In this document: piece by piece, positions 12,934 through 26,619 of the stretch
How the letters are laid out: every line of letters starts with the position of its first letter
Position numbering within the stretch: the stretch's first letter is position 1
Assembly: GCF_032884065.1 (NCBI RefSeq)
Contig: NC_088872.1
Span: 38,237,132 to 38,301,131, forward strand
Length of the DNA: 64,000 nt
Direction of reading: 5' to 3'
Source: Artemia franciscana
Lineage: Eukaryota > Arthropoda > Branchiopoda > Anostraca > Artemiidae
The notes under the pieces: generated by a model
What the model was told of the DNA's origin: nothing
Database searches by the model: none
Seen by the model: the letters and a program-made list of their open reading frames with translations, nothing else
Translations under genes and position numbers: made by a program

Positions 12934-13050
12934 TCCCAAAAATGAATAAGAGCCAGTGTTGCTGTTAGCTCAAAGTCCTACTCGCACACGAACGAAAAAT
13001 TGGATCAAAAGGAAAAAGTTTAAGATAAAACCATTCTAAGCGATTATGTG
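12934..13050 (+). pseudogene. Partial duplicate of the preceding terminal exon
   Basis: This segment repeats the last approximately 115 bases of the exon ending at 12789. Both copies read QSPTRTR-x-x-NW-x-K-x-K-x-x-KI in the same relative frame and both reach a TAA at the same place (13037-13039 in the copy). The copy has an in-frame TGA upstream (AATGAATAAG) and no start or splice acceptor was identified, so it is probably a non-coding relic or part of the 3' UTR. Confidence 0.7.
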
Positions 13051-13055
13051 TATCA

Positions 13056-13061
13056 AATAAA
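13056..13061 (+). promoter_or_regulatory. Candidate poly(A) signal AATAAA
   Basis: AATAAA about 265 bases after the stop codon of the plus-strand gene. Other AT-rich variants occur nearby, so this is only a candidate. Confidence 0.3.
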
Positions 13062-15639
13062 TAATTCAAAACTAAAATTTCCCCAGTAAAATTTCTGTGA
13101 GGAACCGCACATACTTTATGAAATTCGGGGAAGAAGTTCTCTAAGGGCCTCTTTATCGATGTCAATTGTTTCTAGAATTCCTATGAAATGACGTGTGACA
13201 TTTTTCATCATATTGATGTTTCGCGACCTTAATTTTCACGTGTTACAAATTCGTTATTTGTCAAATGTGCTAATGCTTAGGTTGATCTAACAGTAAATAC
13301 TAACCATATAAACGATAAAACAACAAATTTAACGGTAAAGTTAGAAGACGTAATGTGTATCAAGGACTTGTTTAGTTTTTTATGAAGTTTGTTTAGTTCA
13401 TCTTCAGGTTTGAATCTGCTATTGAAGTTTAGCTAATATTTTGAAGTTTTTACATTTGTCATCCTCCTTGGAATAAGGTGGGACAAATACACATTTTTCT
13501 GGAGAGTACAAAAAGTGTTTTGAGACGTGATTTTATTGTCAAAAGTGCCTTTCCCATCTATTGAATCGGGTTAGCAACTTGAACTTTAAGAAATAAGTAT
13601 AAAGCAGAAACATAATTTTCTATCATCACGGAAGTAAGATAGAACATTAATATAGAGATAAAAACTGTCAGACGAGGGTTGTGTTCGGATAAAAAAAAAT
13701 TTAATTAAAGGATAAATAAAAAAAAAATTTAATTAAAGGATAAATAAACAAAAAATTGAAAATTATCAAAACTATGGAGAAACAGACTTTCGAGTCTCCT
13801 TTCCTCGAGATCGTCTAAACGACATGACGAAAAATATTTGTCTAGCACCCTTACAGTAGGCCTTTCTTTTCCGCCTTAGTGCCGTTTCGGGTTTGCCAGA
13901 AGGCTGTATCGAGGTCTTTTGGTTCTGTTTGTTGCACAGTTACAAACTTACCTGCCAAAAATTGACCATCAAGGTAATTTGAAATTTAGAGACGTTCAAA
14001 TGAGTCTTCTCCATTTTTTAGACCCCTCCTCCCACCCCCTGTTGAAACACTCTAATTATACTCTAATCTTATTTGCTTCTGAGGAATGACCCTGAAGGAT
14101 GGATTTCCACGTGCATTTACATCCAACGCCACATACATGGGGAGTTTTGTTGAGTCAGAAAGACTGAACCGGACCTTACCGTGGAATTTTTTTTTCTCGC
14201 CTTTGTGCTATTTTCGAGGCTTATGGGGTTTTCATTACCAGTTTTCGTTGTTTCAACTCCTGTTGGCACTTCCTCTTCTAAAAATTATTTCCAAAAATTT
14301 TACCTTATTATATTGTTGAAGAATATGTGACTTGAAAATGAGCCTCTGTCTTTTGGATATCATAACGAACATCACGATAGGGTCAAACTAGTATTGTTTT
14401 TTCTTGTAGAAGGATCCTAACGACAAAAATCAAACCTACGGAAATATAATACTAAATAGGGTCCAAGATATCAAAATTATTCCCAGCTATCAAAATTATT
14501 CCGTATAATTTAAAAAAAAAAATTTGTTTGGTTTTCTCTAATTGAAGCATTATAAAAGTAACAGATTGATTCAGCCCAGAAATCTAGGCCGTAAAGCTTC
14601 AGGTACCATTTTCGAAATTTATACCCTTAGATGATTAAGATTTGCCTGTAAGGAACTCCGTTTAAATTTTGGGGAAACTTCATTATTTCCCCATAATCAT
14701 GTAAATTAATTTAAAATTAAATTCCCCCAAGAGACTCATAATTGAGTCTCTTTTAGTGGTGAGGAATTGAAAAAAAAGCAAGGTCTCTTTTAGTGTTGAG
14801 GAATTGAAAAAAAAATGCAGGCTAATCGATTCAGCAGGGTAATCTAACTCAGAAAATGTACGTAACTAAATTTACCACTTTTTGTCATTGATCTTTTTGA
14901 TTTGGATTTGCTATTTTGGGAAATTCCACTCAAAATTCTTGGGAACTTTATAAACGGGGTTTGTTATTTGTCCAAACAGAAACTTCATTTATAAAAAAAT
15001 AACCGCGACCTGCATATATTTTAGAGTAATTAATGGTATGTTGAAACCACCAGGTGAAACATTAAATAAAACTAAATAAACTAAAATAAAACTAAGCCTT
15101 CATTTATGATACTAAGGTGAAATTTACTTATTTAATGAAATAAACAGGAATAACTTTCATTCCAAGCGACAAAAATGTTCTGACTCCCAAGTAACCATTG
15201 CATTTTTTTTTTTAACATCCAAATTTGTAGACAGAAACTTATTTTGAAGAATAATAGCCTCGATTAAATTATAAGATTAATTAAATCGGGCGAATTAATT
15301 TGAAGCTGCACATGTCTTTACTCTAGTGGTTGAAAAGCCATATAGTTTAGTTTCAATAGCGTTCGAAAATGCACGCGACGTATTAATTCTTCTTTCAAAG
15401 CAATAAGGCCAATTAAATGATACATTTTATTATATTGTTAAGTCATTATTTTCTTACATACAGTTCTATAACCCACATCAGCTGCTTTAACTCAAAAGGT
15501 GTTATCTGAGCAACTCAAAAGCATCTATCAATTGGTCTAGTTCATTTTTATGTATCTTTTTTGTTCTCAAGATCCCCGGTAGCTTTGCTTTTTGGAATTT
15601 GCATATACCCTCTTCCTACCCGTGGAAATACTACTACGA
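13062..15639. other. Non-coding, AT-rich, with two short tandem duplications
   Basis: There is a repeat of about 41 bp (AAATTTAATTAAAGGATAAATA) near 13690-13745, and a duplication of about 38 bp (TCTCTTTTAGTG-TGAGGAATTG) near 14746-14815. No coding sequence is recognised. Confidence 0.5.
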
Positions 15640-17186
15640 CTACTACTACTAATAACTCGCTGCAGCACCAAGCCACCTGAGGCCAACACAGCTACGCACG
15701 CTCCTCCTCCAACCTAATCTATTTAAAGCCTCCCTCTTTACACGCTCCCAGGAAGTTCCCATTTCCTTTAAATCTTTATTTATGACATCCTCCCAACACA
15801 GACAAGGACGACCTGCTTTCCGTGTAGCCCCAGACGGTTGGCCAAAAAGAACAATCTTCGGTAATCTGTCATCCTTCATCCGTAGAATGTGGCCTAGCCA
15901 TTCCAACCTTTCTTTCATTATAGCCCTAGAAAGTGGGATTGAACCACATTTTTCGTACAACCTAGTGTTTGAAATACGGTCAGTCAGCCGGGTACCCAGA
16001 ACAATCCGTAAGCAATTTCTCTGGAAAACATCTAGTAAATTTTCATCTGCTTTTCGGAGCGCCCATGCTTCAGAGCCATATTTGACCACTGTCATCACTG
16101 TAGCTTCCAATATTCTAATCTTGGTTTGCAGACTATTCTTCCAAACTTTTTTTAACTGTGAAAAAACACCCTTAGCCTTAGCTATTCTACTTTTAACATC
16201 TTCACTGCTCCCACCATCTTCACTAATAATACTACCAAGGTAACTGAAGCTCCCAACCTGATCAATCTTTTCGTTACCTAATGTCACCTGTTCATCTTCA
16301 CTTATTCCTAGCCTTAGTGACTTAGTCTTCTTAACATAGATTTTCAAGCCTATTTTAGCACCCTGGACTCACAAAACCTCTAAAAATTCATTCATTTTGC
16401 TCACAATTTCATCGAGTATGCTTAAATCATCAGCATAATCCAGGAGCGTTTTTCCTCCCCATTTGATTCCATGGTCTCCAATTGGCTTTCCTGGGCTCCT
16501 TAAGATGAAGTCCATCAAAATGATCCATATAAAGGGGGATAGAACACAACCCTGCTTAACTCCTGATTTAATACAAAACCAGTTACTAACCTTATTTGCT
16601 ACCTTAACCGCGGTAGTATTATTCTCGCACATAGCACAAATCACTTTAATGTATTTTTCTGGTATACCATATAACGATAAGACCTTTGTTAACACTCTTC
16701 TATCAACAGAATCGAAAACTTGCTCATAATCGATAAAACTGAGGACCAAAGGTGACAACGAAGGGACTTCTCAATTATTAACCTAAGAGTGAAAACATGG
16801 TCGACACACCCTCTACCTTTTCTAAAACCACATTGTTCTTTCCTTAAAACTTTGTCTACAGCATCTTTCAGTCTAAAAAGTATCATATTACTCAGTAATT
16901 TGCTGCCTACAGAGACCAGACTAATGCCTCGATAATTACGACACTCATTCTTGTCACCTTTCTTATACAGTGGCTTAATTAAGGTTTTCCTAAAATCATT
17001 GGGTACTTCCCCTTTTTCAAAAATCATTTTCATAATCTTCAGTAGCTTATTCCTAACCTCAGAGCCACCATATTTAAGAAACTCATTAATCATACTATAA
17101 GCATCTGGAGCCTTATTATTTTTTAATCCCATGGAAATAGTTGTAAACGATTGACAAGAAATCCATTCGCAAGATTTCTTGCTCAA
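15640..17186 (-). mobile_element. Non-LTR retrotransposon (LINE), 5'-truncated and broken reverse transcriptase
   Basis: Read on the minus strand, three frames cover the reverse transcriptase in order. The first (17186 to 16689) has LKNNKAPDAYSMINEFLKYG, NYRGISLVSVGSKLLSN and EQCGFRKGRGCVDHVFTLR. The second (16758 to 16369) has FIDYEQVFDSVDRRVLTKVL, SGVKQGCVLSP and the catalytic YADD. The third (16347 to 15649) is the thumb and C-terminal part: FSYLGSIIS, YGSEAW, RLEWLGHILRM and RRSVRSCVGLRWLG. At least two frame breaks and a stop separate them, so the copy is dead. No endonuclease domain precedes the RT, so it is 5' truncated near 17190. The 3' end finishes in a TAG/AGT trinucleotide tract (15628-15655). 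Clade not settled; an RTE-like type is possible. Confidence 0.85.
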
Positions 17187-19448
17187 ATAATATTTTATTA
17201 CAAAGCTATCAAGCTGTGTACAAAGCTATTTCTTTATAAGAATGGTAATATAGTATAGACACAATACAAAAACATTGACAGCATCTGTTGCCTTTGCGTT
17301 TAAAAATTCGAATAAATACTTAATATAAAAAAGGAAAAAATTTTAAGACTGAAAACTTCATATTATATAGTACTGAACTTGTAAAATTGTGGATTCTTTC
17401 GCTTTGAACTTTTTCAATCCACTAACCCAAGCAAGCAATCTAAACGATTTTTATTTTGGTTGACGTTCTCATTGACAGAAGAGTAGTGGTGTGAATAAGT
17501 TGCCCTGGCGAAGATATGTGCCGTGCTAGGGGAATCCTTTTTTTAAAAGCCAAAGTATAATGAATATACAAATAATTTACTGTTGTCACAGTTTATTTTG
17601 AACAAAATTGTTAGTTTTGTTCAAGGCTCATTTACAATGAGACTTTACTAATGTTGAAACTTAGCCTATGCCATTCTTGTAATCAGTTGAATCCTAACCC
17701 ATTGAAAGTAGACGTTCTGCAAGCATCCAGACTCAGGTGGAGCTGAAACCAAGTTTCTGATTGGGTAGTAGCCACAAAATAGCATTTTTTTTTTTTTTTT
17801 GCAAATTTTCGTTCACACTCAAATTGGGCACTAGTATTAGCTCACATCCGATTTCAAAGCGAGTTGAATCTTGTTGGTGTCGATCAAACCTCATTGAACG
17901 GCTGATTATTGTAAACTCGTAATTTACACAGCTTCTTCTTTAAACCAAGTTCAAACAGCATGGGTTGTAAGATTACGGAACTTCATAAAATATTTATTGT
18001 TTGTATTTTCACTTTTGCTTTATACCGAGACAAACATGAAAGATAATTAAATGAATTAAAAGAGATCTTGCGTTAAGAATTCAGTTATAAGTAAGATTTT
18101 AGAATTAGAACTACAATTATCTACCGCACTGTAAGCAAACATATAGAAAATAAAACATTACATAATAATTTTTGCCAAATATAATTTGATTATATTTTGG
18201 CCAAAACCATTAGGAATAATCAGTCATGAAGCACCTCCCACGTCAGGCAAAATTTTGAGGGGTCACTGCAAAATGCCAGTTCTTAAATCAGAAGAAAAGT
18301 TAATTCAGGTGAATATGAATAATGCATTTCATTTCAATTTTTCCACCATCTAATTTAGCAGAGTTAAATTTCTATCCTCTTTACACACATGAGATTTTTC
18401 ACACAAAATGATTTTTTTGTTTCAAGTTTTAGTTCTGCTGGGTTACATCGAACTATTGGTGGCGCTAACAGACTTTAGTCCTATTTCATGCATGTCACAG
18501 TACCAAAGTTCGCTCCCTTATCAGTTTCTTTTCATTTTTGATCCAGTTTTGCCTTGTTTAAAGACAATAGCTTATTCCAAATAATAAAAGGTTAAGGGGT
18601 AATTTATATGAAATGACAGTTAAAGTATTTAGCTCTGAGATTTTTTTTTTTTTTTTTTTATGACTGTTGTAGCATACCTCGCTACTTGCTTAATACACGT
18701 TATCAGTAGATGAGTAGAAATATTTTAGGCTATTCAATGCCGTCGAGCTCTTAAATGATAAATGTTCACAAAGATAGAAGTTTTTAACCACTTCCCATTG
18801 AGGTAGTATGCTCTTTCCTGTGATTTAGATAAAAACACATTTAGTATAAACTATATAATCGCATTAGCTGTTCTTTATGTATTGTTGCTTAGAATACACT
18901 TTCTTCTTTGTTAGACTTCCTGTTCTGCTTAAAATAACACTGTGAACAATCTTGTTCTTTTTTTTTTGCATAATTTTAACCGAAAAAAGCAATTCCTAAT
19001 AAAGTTGGCCTACACGCGGTCGTGTCAATAGGATACCTGATCTACTCCCCTCCCCCGAAATATATTTGGGATTAGTAAATTGTCGTAAAAAGACTAATTC
19101 TCAAAAAAATATTTCTCTTACTACTATCTGAATACTAGTCATAAAAATGCAGATAAAAAGAAATATTTAGGGACCGTTGGAAAAAGTCCACGGGAGATAA
19201 ACGTTTTTTCTTTATTCTTTTGGACTCCCTGCCCGAACGAAATTTTTTTGGTAACCCCCCAAAAAAATAAAACTTGAGAGAAATCCTCTCATTTTAACTC
19301 TTTAAAATAACGATATTAACTCTTATCTTAAGTGATTGGCTAAAATCACAAACAAAATCCTGTGGATCGAATGACAGATTTATATCATATCACCCGAGAT
19401 ATATGCCCTAAATCTACAACGCAAGCCGGACGATTGGCAATCGTATAT
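17187..19448. other. Non-coding, nothing recognised
   Basis: AT-rich sequence with long T runs (17787, 18641, 18958). No open frame or repeat boundary I can support. Confidence 0.4.
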
Positions 19449-20450
19449 AGATGTTACTCTGTATACAAAAGGGGCTTTTCCTTCTCAACGCCCCGCTCTT
19501 TACGCTAAAGTTTGACTCTCTCTCTTAACTCTACATTTTAAAACAGTAAAAAACTCACTTCCAGCTGAAAAAAAACATTTTCATATTTATTTTTTCATTG
19601 TTTTTTAAGTAATGCTAGTAAATCCTGCGCTCCCTTCATGGAAATTTTCTTCCCCCATGAAAAATTCCTCGATGGAAAGTTCCCCCAGCATATCCCCCTC
19701 TTCTCAACCCCTGCCTCCAACCAAAAAATCCTCCTGAAAACGCCTGTACACTTCCCAATAACCATTACTATATGTAAGCACTGGTCAAAGTGTTGAGTTT
19801 GTAACCCCTCCCACGGGGACTGTGGGGGAGTAAGTCGTCCCCAAAGACACAGTTGTAAGGTTTTTCGACTACGCTGAATAAAATGAATTTTGATCCGTTG
19901 ACTTTGGGAAAATAATTAGCGTGGGAGGGGGCCTAGGTGCCCTCCAATTTTTTTGGTCACTTAAAAAGGGCACTAGAACTTTTCATTTCCGTTAGAATGA
20001 GCCCTCTCGCAACATTCTAGGACAACTGGGTCGATACGATCACCCCTGGGAAAAAAAAAAAAAAAAAAACAAATAAACACGCGTCCGTGATCTGCCTTCT
20101 GGCAAAAAATATAAAATTCCACATTTTTGTAGATAGGAGCTTGAAACTTCTACAGTAGGGTTCTCTGATACGCTGAATCTGATGGTGTGATTTTCGTTAA
20201 GATTCTATGACTTTTAGGGGGTGTTTCTCCCTATTTTCTAATAAGGCAATAATAACGCAAAATTTCTCAGGCTCGTAACATTTGATGGGTAAGACTAAAC
20301 TTGATGAAACTTATATATTTAAAATTGGCATTAAAATGCGATTCTTTTGATGTAGCTACTGGTACCAAAATTCCATTTTTTAGTGTTTTGGTTACTATTG
20401 AGCCGGGTCGCTCCTTGCTACAGTTCGTTACCACGAACTGTTTGATACAA
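19449..20450 (+). repeat. Dispersed element, GTCGCTCCTT-ended family, copy 1
   Basis: This copy shares long collinear similarity with 60160-61715: the CAACGCCCCGCTCTTTACGC block, AATCCTGCGC, GTAAGTCGTCCCCAAAGACA, GGGCACTA-AACTTTT, GATACGATCACCCCTGGGAA and the end TTTTGGTTACTATTGAGC-GGGTCGCTCCTT. Just beyond is the hairpin CAGTTCGT-TACC-ACGAACTG (20421-20440). No protein-coding frame is conserved between copies, so it is probably a non-autonomous element. The left boundary here is uncertain. Confidence 0.75.
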
Positions 20451-20639
20451 AGTTTGTGTTTTTCTAGATAGTGGCTTAAATCTCCTATCTAAAACTCTCG
20501 AACATTTTGCAATTGATGGTGAAATTTTCACCACAATTCCACTCTTTTTCAGGACTGTTTCCCCCTTTTTCAAAAGCTGTGCAAAGTTCTTATGCAAATC
20601 CTTTTTTAAAAAAAAACTTATCGGAGCATGAGGCCAATA

Positions 20640-20800
20640 AGCTGTGTTAGATTCATAGTTGTATTTACCTTGACTATTTCAATGACCTTTTTCAATGACT
20701 ATTTCATTGACTATTTCTAGTGACTATTTAATTTGACTATTTCTATTGACTATATTTCATTGACTATTTCAGTTGTATGACCTTGGCTATTGTATTTCAA
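20640..20800. repeat. Degenerate short tandem repeat, (A)TTGACTATTTC
   Basis: The unit TTGACTATTTC recurs about nine times with irregular spacing between 20670 and 20795. Confidence 0.65.
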
Positions 20801-23800
20801 GTTACCTTGAAGTGCGGTACTCCTTAAGCGCAACGCTTTGAAATACAAGTGATACTCACTAGACAATAAAGCTATTATAAGGCATTTTTTTGGATGCTGA
20901 AGACAGGTAACCGACCATATTAAACTTGATCATACAATACAATCATGAAATCAAATTAACACTTGTAATTATAACAACAATGCCCAACTCTGAACAAATA
21001 AATCTCTAGCCACGCGTTTCACCCTATCTATGACAACAAATATGTCCTGAAATCTCATTAAAAAAAAACTTCTTCAAAAAATTTAATTTAACAAAAATAA
21101 TAACAACACAAAGATCAGTAGTTCATCAAAAATATGACATCAGTTCCAACTAGCAAAGTAAAAATTAAATATCACACTTAACCCTTCAACTACCTATATA
21201 TTTTCTATTGCCAGGGGTACAAGACCCAGAACTTCCATTTCCTGTGTACGTCACTCGTAGAATTTTGTGCCATGTGAACGAAGCCCCGATTAGGGCCTGT
21301 TTCCGCTATCCAAATTGTTACTGGCAGCTTCCTGTATGCTTACAGAAACATAATTGTTAACCAGAAAAAATTCATTATTAACAATTTGCGGGAATAAATT
21401 TATCGGCCGAGGAATTCAAAAATGAGATATAAATAAAGATTTTAAGAAGCATTAAAACTTAACAACGAGTATTGTAAGAAAACACGTGTCGTTCATACTT
21501 GTACTCTTAATGAAGAAACATTCAAGCGTCAGTTTTATCCTTTGAAATTTTAGAACTTCGCGCTCAAAATACGTCAATAAAGCTTCCCATCAACTTTTCC
21601 AATTAAAAGAACTTCTAACAATTATCAGTAAAAGTTTTCGTTAAAGAATTTACAGATTACTAAAATATTAAAAGCTTTCTGAAACAAAATCTTGAAAAAA
21701 CTGTTATTAACATTCTTTATGGTCAGGACAACGGAAACAAACCTTGTATCACAAAATCACTTCAAGTTTAGAATTAGGCTAATTTAAATTAAATTAAGCC
21801 TTACAATATTTATCAGTTTTTTTATTGTATAAGCTTAAACTATGGCTTTGAATACTTCATCCTCCAAGGGAGTCCAAGCCCCTCGTTTGAGATTGAAACG
21901 GCGGAATGACTCTAATCGTCTGATTAAGTTTGTCGCATTTGTTGCTATCTGTGCATATTCATATTTCTGGTAGTTAAAGTGTTAAGCGGATGAACAAATT
22001 AATTTTCACCTTAAAAGAAAGATAGTATCAGACATTCACTGAAGGCACAAAACAGGAATATAAAAAGCTAATCTTGTACCTATGGCCCTGTGCACTCAGC
22101 TCATTGGAATAACATCAAATACAATGAACACCTCAGGTTAAAAACATAAATCTTCGATAACATATAATTTAGATCCAGCTATAATAACATTTTTAATCGG
22201 TTATAGTAATTGTTAATTTATACCATAATATTATAATAAAAAATGAACATTTTGTTTATGCTCTTTCTTTATATACCCCTTCCAAAAAAAGAACTACATA
22301 AAACATTTTTATATGTCTAAAAAAAAGAAATTGCATAAAAAATTATTTTTTTGAAGGTTTTAAAATATAAGCAGTTAAACTTGATGGGTTTTATTTCGCA
22401 GGATAACGTACTACCAAATAAATCAAAGTTGCCGCCACGCTATTTAAAATGTCAAACACGAATCTCTCATTTTTTTTCTTAGTAAATTTTTCACTTGGAT
22501 TGTTTTCATTAAAAACTGTTAGAAAAAATAGTGGTACTTATCTGTTATAGCCACCACACTCAAGTTCTTGGTTTGACAGCACCGGTTTTTTTCTGTAATT
22601 TCTTTAAGCTTAGCGTAAGAGAGTGTATATACACTACAATGTAGGTATATTTTAATTCAATATTTTAGTTGGTATTCTGGTTAGGTTAAAAACCTTTTAA
22701 TATAATGCGTTCTGGGAAACTCATTTCCATAATTCTCTGTATTAGTTTCCATAATTTTGTTAAATAAAAAAAAATTAAAAGTATCTGAAGCATTTAATTC
22801 ACGCGTTTGTGAATTATTTCCCTTTGTGGAAAAGGGATCCATTCACAACTCTCCTTTTTACGGCAAGCAATAAAATGCAGATAACTACAAAAATAATTAT
22901 TTCATAAAAAATAGTTAGATTCTTGGTACGTTCAGTTTATATTAATTTTGATTTTATCCCCCCCCCCCAAGCCGGGGGCAGATGTAGCCTTCAATTAAGC
23001 GTCATTTTAAACAACATTATATTGCACTTTACGCCTGTCACATGCCCTAAAATACAATCTAAAGCGGAATCTCGATAGCTCAAATTCCTTGATATCAGGC
23101 TTTTCCAGGTCATTTTTTAAAATTCTGGAGAAACCAATGCTAAAAATACATCTACAAGTTGTATGATTCCTAACGAAAATTTAATTCTTTAACGACAAAA
23201 TGGATTGCTCTTGTAACTCAAGGTTTACGTTTGAGAACCCATCAAGACCAACTTCTTAGGGAGCCTCGTTAAGAAAACGGCCTTCTTTGTTAAGAAATGA
23301 ATCTTTATTCATTTCTAAAGATAGTCGAAAATAGTAGCTTTATTCAAGTCAATAGCTGTTCAAATCAAATTGCACTAAGTGAGTGATTGACACCTCTGCA
23401 TACACAGCTTGGACAATACCAAACTACGTCGTTTTTTTAAGGTGTCTTTTAAGTATTTTAGTCACCCTTTTCTAAAGAAAATGAACAGTTTATTGTACAA
23501 AAATGAAAAGCCTTTAAGTTCTGAGGATACTTTAATAATTTGAATAATTTTACATGTCCTCCTTTAACAACATTCTCATACCTCCCCCCCTTTGCTCAAG
23601 TATGAAATAAGGAATTCCCTCATAAGGTGGGTAAAAACTCATAGCCAATCTCTCTATAAGCAGAATATAGTCTATAGTTTGGTTTTGCTACTAGCCATAA
23701 ATTCACAGGTTCAGAGATGCGGTAGTGCTCTGCTTTGTGATGTCACAAGGACGCGGTATAAATGTCGCAAAGACGTGATATGAATGTAGCAAGATTTGAG

Positions 23801-25333
23801 CTTCGAATTCAAACGCAGTTGCCACCACCTTTGCTTAAATACAAGGTAGCCATCTTAAGAAACAATGCTGTCCCAGGAGTTAAATAATTGCCGAGACTGG
23901 AAACGCATCTTCAAGTGACTGACAGCATCACAAATTTTGCTCTAAAACAATTAAAAGATCCAATAGACCCATAACAACCCAAAATTTTAATTATTATCTT
24001 TTGAACGTGCCAAATTAAAAGTGAAACATAACATAGCTTCCAAGCATTCCCAATAGGTTCAGTTTGACTAAAAACATAGGCACATTAACTATAGTATGCT
24101 ACGTAACATGTGATATACTACACACATCATTAGATTTTGCGTGTCCTGTAGGCTCTTGTGCGTATTGTGGCTTTTTACCAACTCTCGTACAGTGCTGGTA
24201 TTACCTTCTATATTTCCCAATTCCCTAGGTTTTCTATTATCTATTCAGATAATAGTTCTATGACTAAACGCCACTTTTGTTTATTCTAGCTGAAAAGCCA
24301 TGAAAATGAATACATTTTGTTTTGATTTTGGACATCAGAATTCAGCAGGTTAAATGTTTGACCTTTTTTACAACCATCTAAAAAACCATGTTCGAGAATA
24401 GTAAAAAAAACACAAATTATTAGTCTAGGAAGCACAGTGTCTTAATAATCATAATGTTTGCATCACTCCTCAAATAATGAGATTTGGTAAGCTATTTGGG
24501 TAATTGGGTAAGTACAAACAACACACAAAAAAATAATTTGAAATAGTACAAATATTGCAAAAGTAAAAACAGCTTAGTGCATATGCCACAACCATAATTT
24601 GAATAGTGAAAGAAAAACTTATGCCGAGGTAAAATCCGCCCAGACAGGACAGTGACTTGAAGCTGGCCCATTCCATCTCCATCCAATCGGTATGGCTAAA
24701 TGGGTTAATCCCTCTCGTAGAACACCAGCGCTGCCTGGAAATATGAACCATGATCAGCCATTTTATTTTCTAAGGCGAAAATAAGTGTACAGAACTCACA
24801 ATTTTTGACCTTACCAGGGGAGGGGGAGATCTGGTACATAAAAATAGAGATTTAAGGTCTAGAAACACAGTTATTTTGCACTTTTGTTCCTTTTAGAATA
24901 TTAAATTGTTGTCTCTCAATTTCCTTTGTTATTGATTGACTTGACAAGGCCAATACTCTTTCTTGGACCTTAAACTACAATTATATTACCTGAAGTAATG
25001 AAAGCTTCAGCTCGTCGCCCAATTCGTCCCCTCTAATGTTACTTTTATCACTTCCAATTTACAAAAGCTCTTCCATTTGTATACATTTGGTCAAAAGTGT
25101 TTGTTGACTGGACAGTTTGTCTAGCTTGAAGAGAAATTCAAATTTAGAAGCCTTCTCTATCTCCACCCTCACAGTAAAGTCTTTTTTCTTCCTCCTGATT
25201 TTTTGTGGTTTTGAATTTCACTTCAACTTTCAGCTCTTTTGGTATTTCTTTATGCTTTCACCAAACTAGATACAAAGCGATTCTTACGAAAGTCCGCCAG
25301 AAACCCAGAAATGGATCCCAATATATCTACAAA
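20801..25333. other. Non-coding, AT-rich; right edge may belong to the hAT remnant
   Basis: No family-level coding similarity is seen. Several open frames near 24470-24750 are low-complexity. The last approximately 400 bases on the minus strand may be the decayed C-terminal part of the hAT transposase that follows. Confidence 0.4.
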
Positions 25334-26030
25334 TCAATGAAAGAATAACACCTTTGATTGTAACATCTTACGGCCCAAGTTAAAATTGACAGAGGAGGTC
25401 ATATCAGGTAGGGAAACTAAAAAACCGTAACCTTCAAGTGCTGTGCCTAAGAAGTTTGCTCCGATCTCAATATCATCTTTAAGCGAGGGATCATTATAAA
25501 GGTCCCAGAGAACTTCGCGAACTTCGATGATCTGATACCTCACTGCTTTTAGTGAGTCGATGCATGCGTCCCATTGTGTTATAGAGAGCTCTTTCAATAT
25601 TATGGAGGCCCAGTACAAGATTCTTCAGACCTCGAAGGACTTTCTAGAAACAAACTCGAGCATTAGGCTGAAGACCTGAATAGGGTGCACAAACGCTGGA
25701 TTTTTCTGAACAGGGTCGCTTTAGGAAATAGAGACTTGGTTGCAGCACTAGCCACCAAGTTTAACCTTTGGCAGCCACAAGGGACAAAAAAGGCACTTTT
25801 AGTTTGTTCGATAATCCATTTCTGTAACCCAGAATGTTTACTCTCAAGTTGTCTTCAGTGTCATGACCTTGGTCTTTATAATTTTGAATGTCAAGGCCAT
25901 AGTTTTCTAAGGCTTTAAAAATGGGTTCAAGAATGCCTTTGCTAGCGGCGTCTATGATTTCAACAAAGTCAACAAAGCTTTCACATATTTATACTATTTC
26001 GTCACTTTTTTCATAGACATACCACGTGAT
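25334..26030 (-). pseudogene. hAT-type transposase remnant (DUF4371 / ZMYM-like)
   Basis: Read downward from about 26030, the first frame gives FVDFVEIIDAASKGILEPIF, KALENYGLDIQNYKDQGHD and TEDNL. This matches the IIDAT..I...L...GLDI..CRGQGYDN region of hAT-related proteins of the DUF4371/TTF type. After a stop and frame changes, the frame 25618-25334 gives TQWDACIDSLKAVRYQI and LEGYGFLVSLPDM, then NLGRKMLQSK. That matches the TRW..R.DA.KAV and F.FL..L...N..SK.LQ region. The conserved CxxHxLNL segment between them is lost. Multiple stops and shifts show it is inactive. No terminal inverted repeats or 8 bp target duplication were located. Confidence 0.7.
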
Positions 26031-26530
26031 CATAGAAAATTATTCTTTTCTACCTAGGTCACGAGTGCAGTTTAGAAGTAATGCAAAGTATTTTTGCTTC
26101 ATTTGGCTCTGTTTAAAATAGACTCTCGCACTGAATTTCCCATTAATGAACCAAGTTTGTTTTGGATAGTATCTCAAAATACGAGACGTATCTTCGCTTT
26201 TCATTCGCATCATCGAATTTGGCTCTGAGTTCCAAAAAAATCCTGGGTAGTTCCTCAAAAAGTAAGTTGGAACTGTGCTAAAAACTGCACAGTAGCAAGA
26301 GGTTGGGCGAGAACACTTTTTCCTTTTCCTTTTCTTGCGCAACAATCCTTTGATTCAAATGATCAACTGCCGTTCCTTCAGTCAGTCTTTTTTATGCTTT
26401 AACCAATTTTTGCAACACTTTATGTGATTTGGAGCTGTTTCATGCTTTTATTAATGTTTTACAAATGCACTTCCAATACAGTTCCCATTTTCTCTCTCAT
26501 TCTCTCTTTCTAAAAATAAAATAAAATATA
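26031..26530. other. Non-coding flank of the Helitron cluster
   Basis: A 101-codon open frame on the minus strand (26040-26345) has no recognisable motif. The stretch ends with an A/T-rich run ending in A, which is the expected 5' flank of a Helitron that inserts between A and T. Confidence 0.4.
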
Positions 26531-26619
26531 TCTATATATATAAAAATAAGTTGTCTGTGTGTGGATCTGTGGATGGATCAGGTGACGTCACCTGAAAAAA
26601 CTGGATCAGGTGACAAAAC

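Noticed and set aside
15782..16243. 153-codon plus-strand frame
   Set aside because: Antisense shadow of the LINE C-terminal frame.
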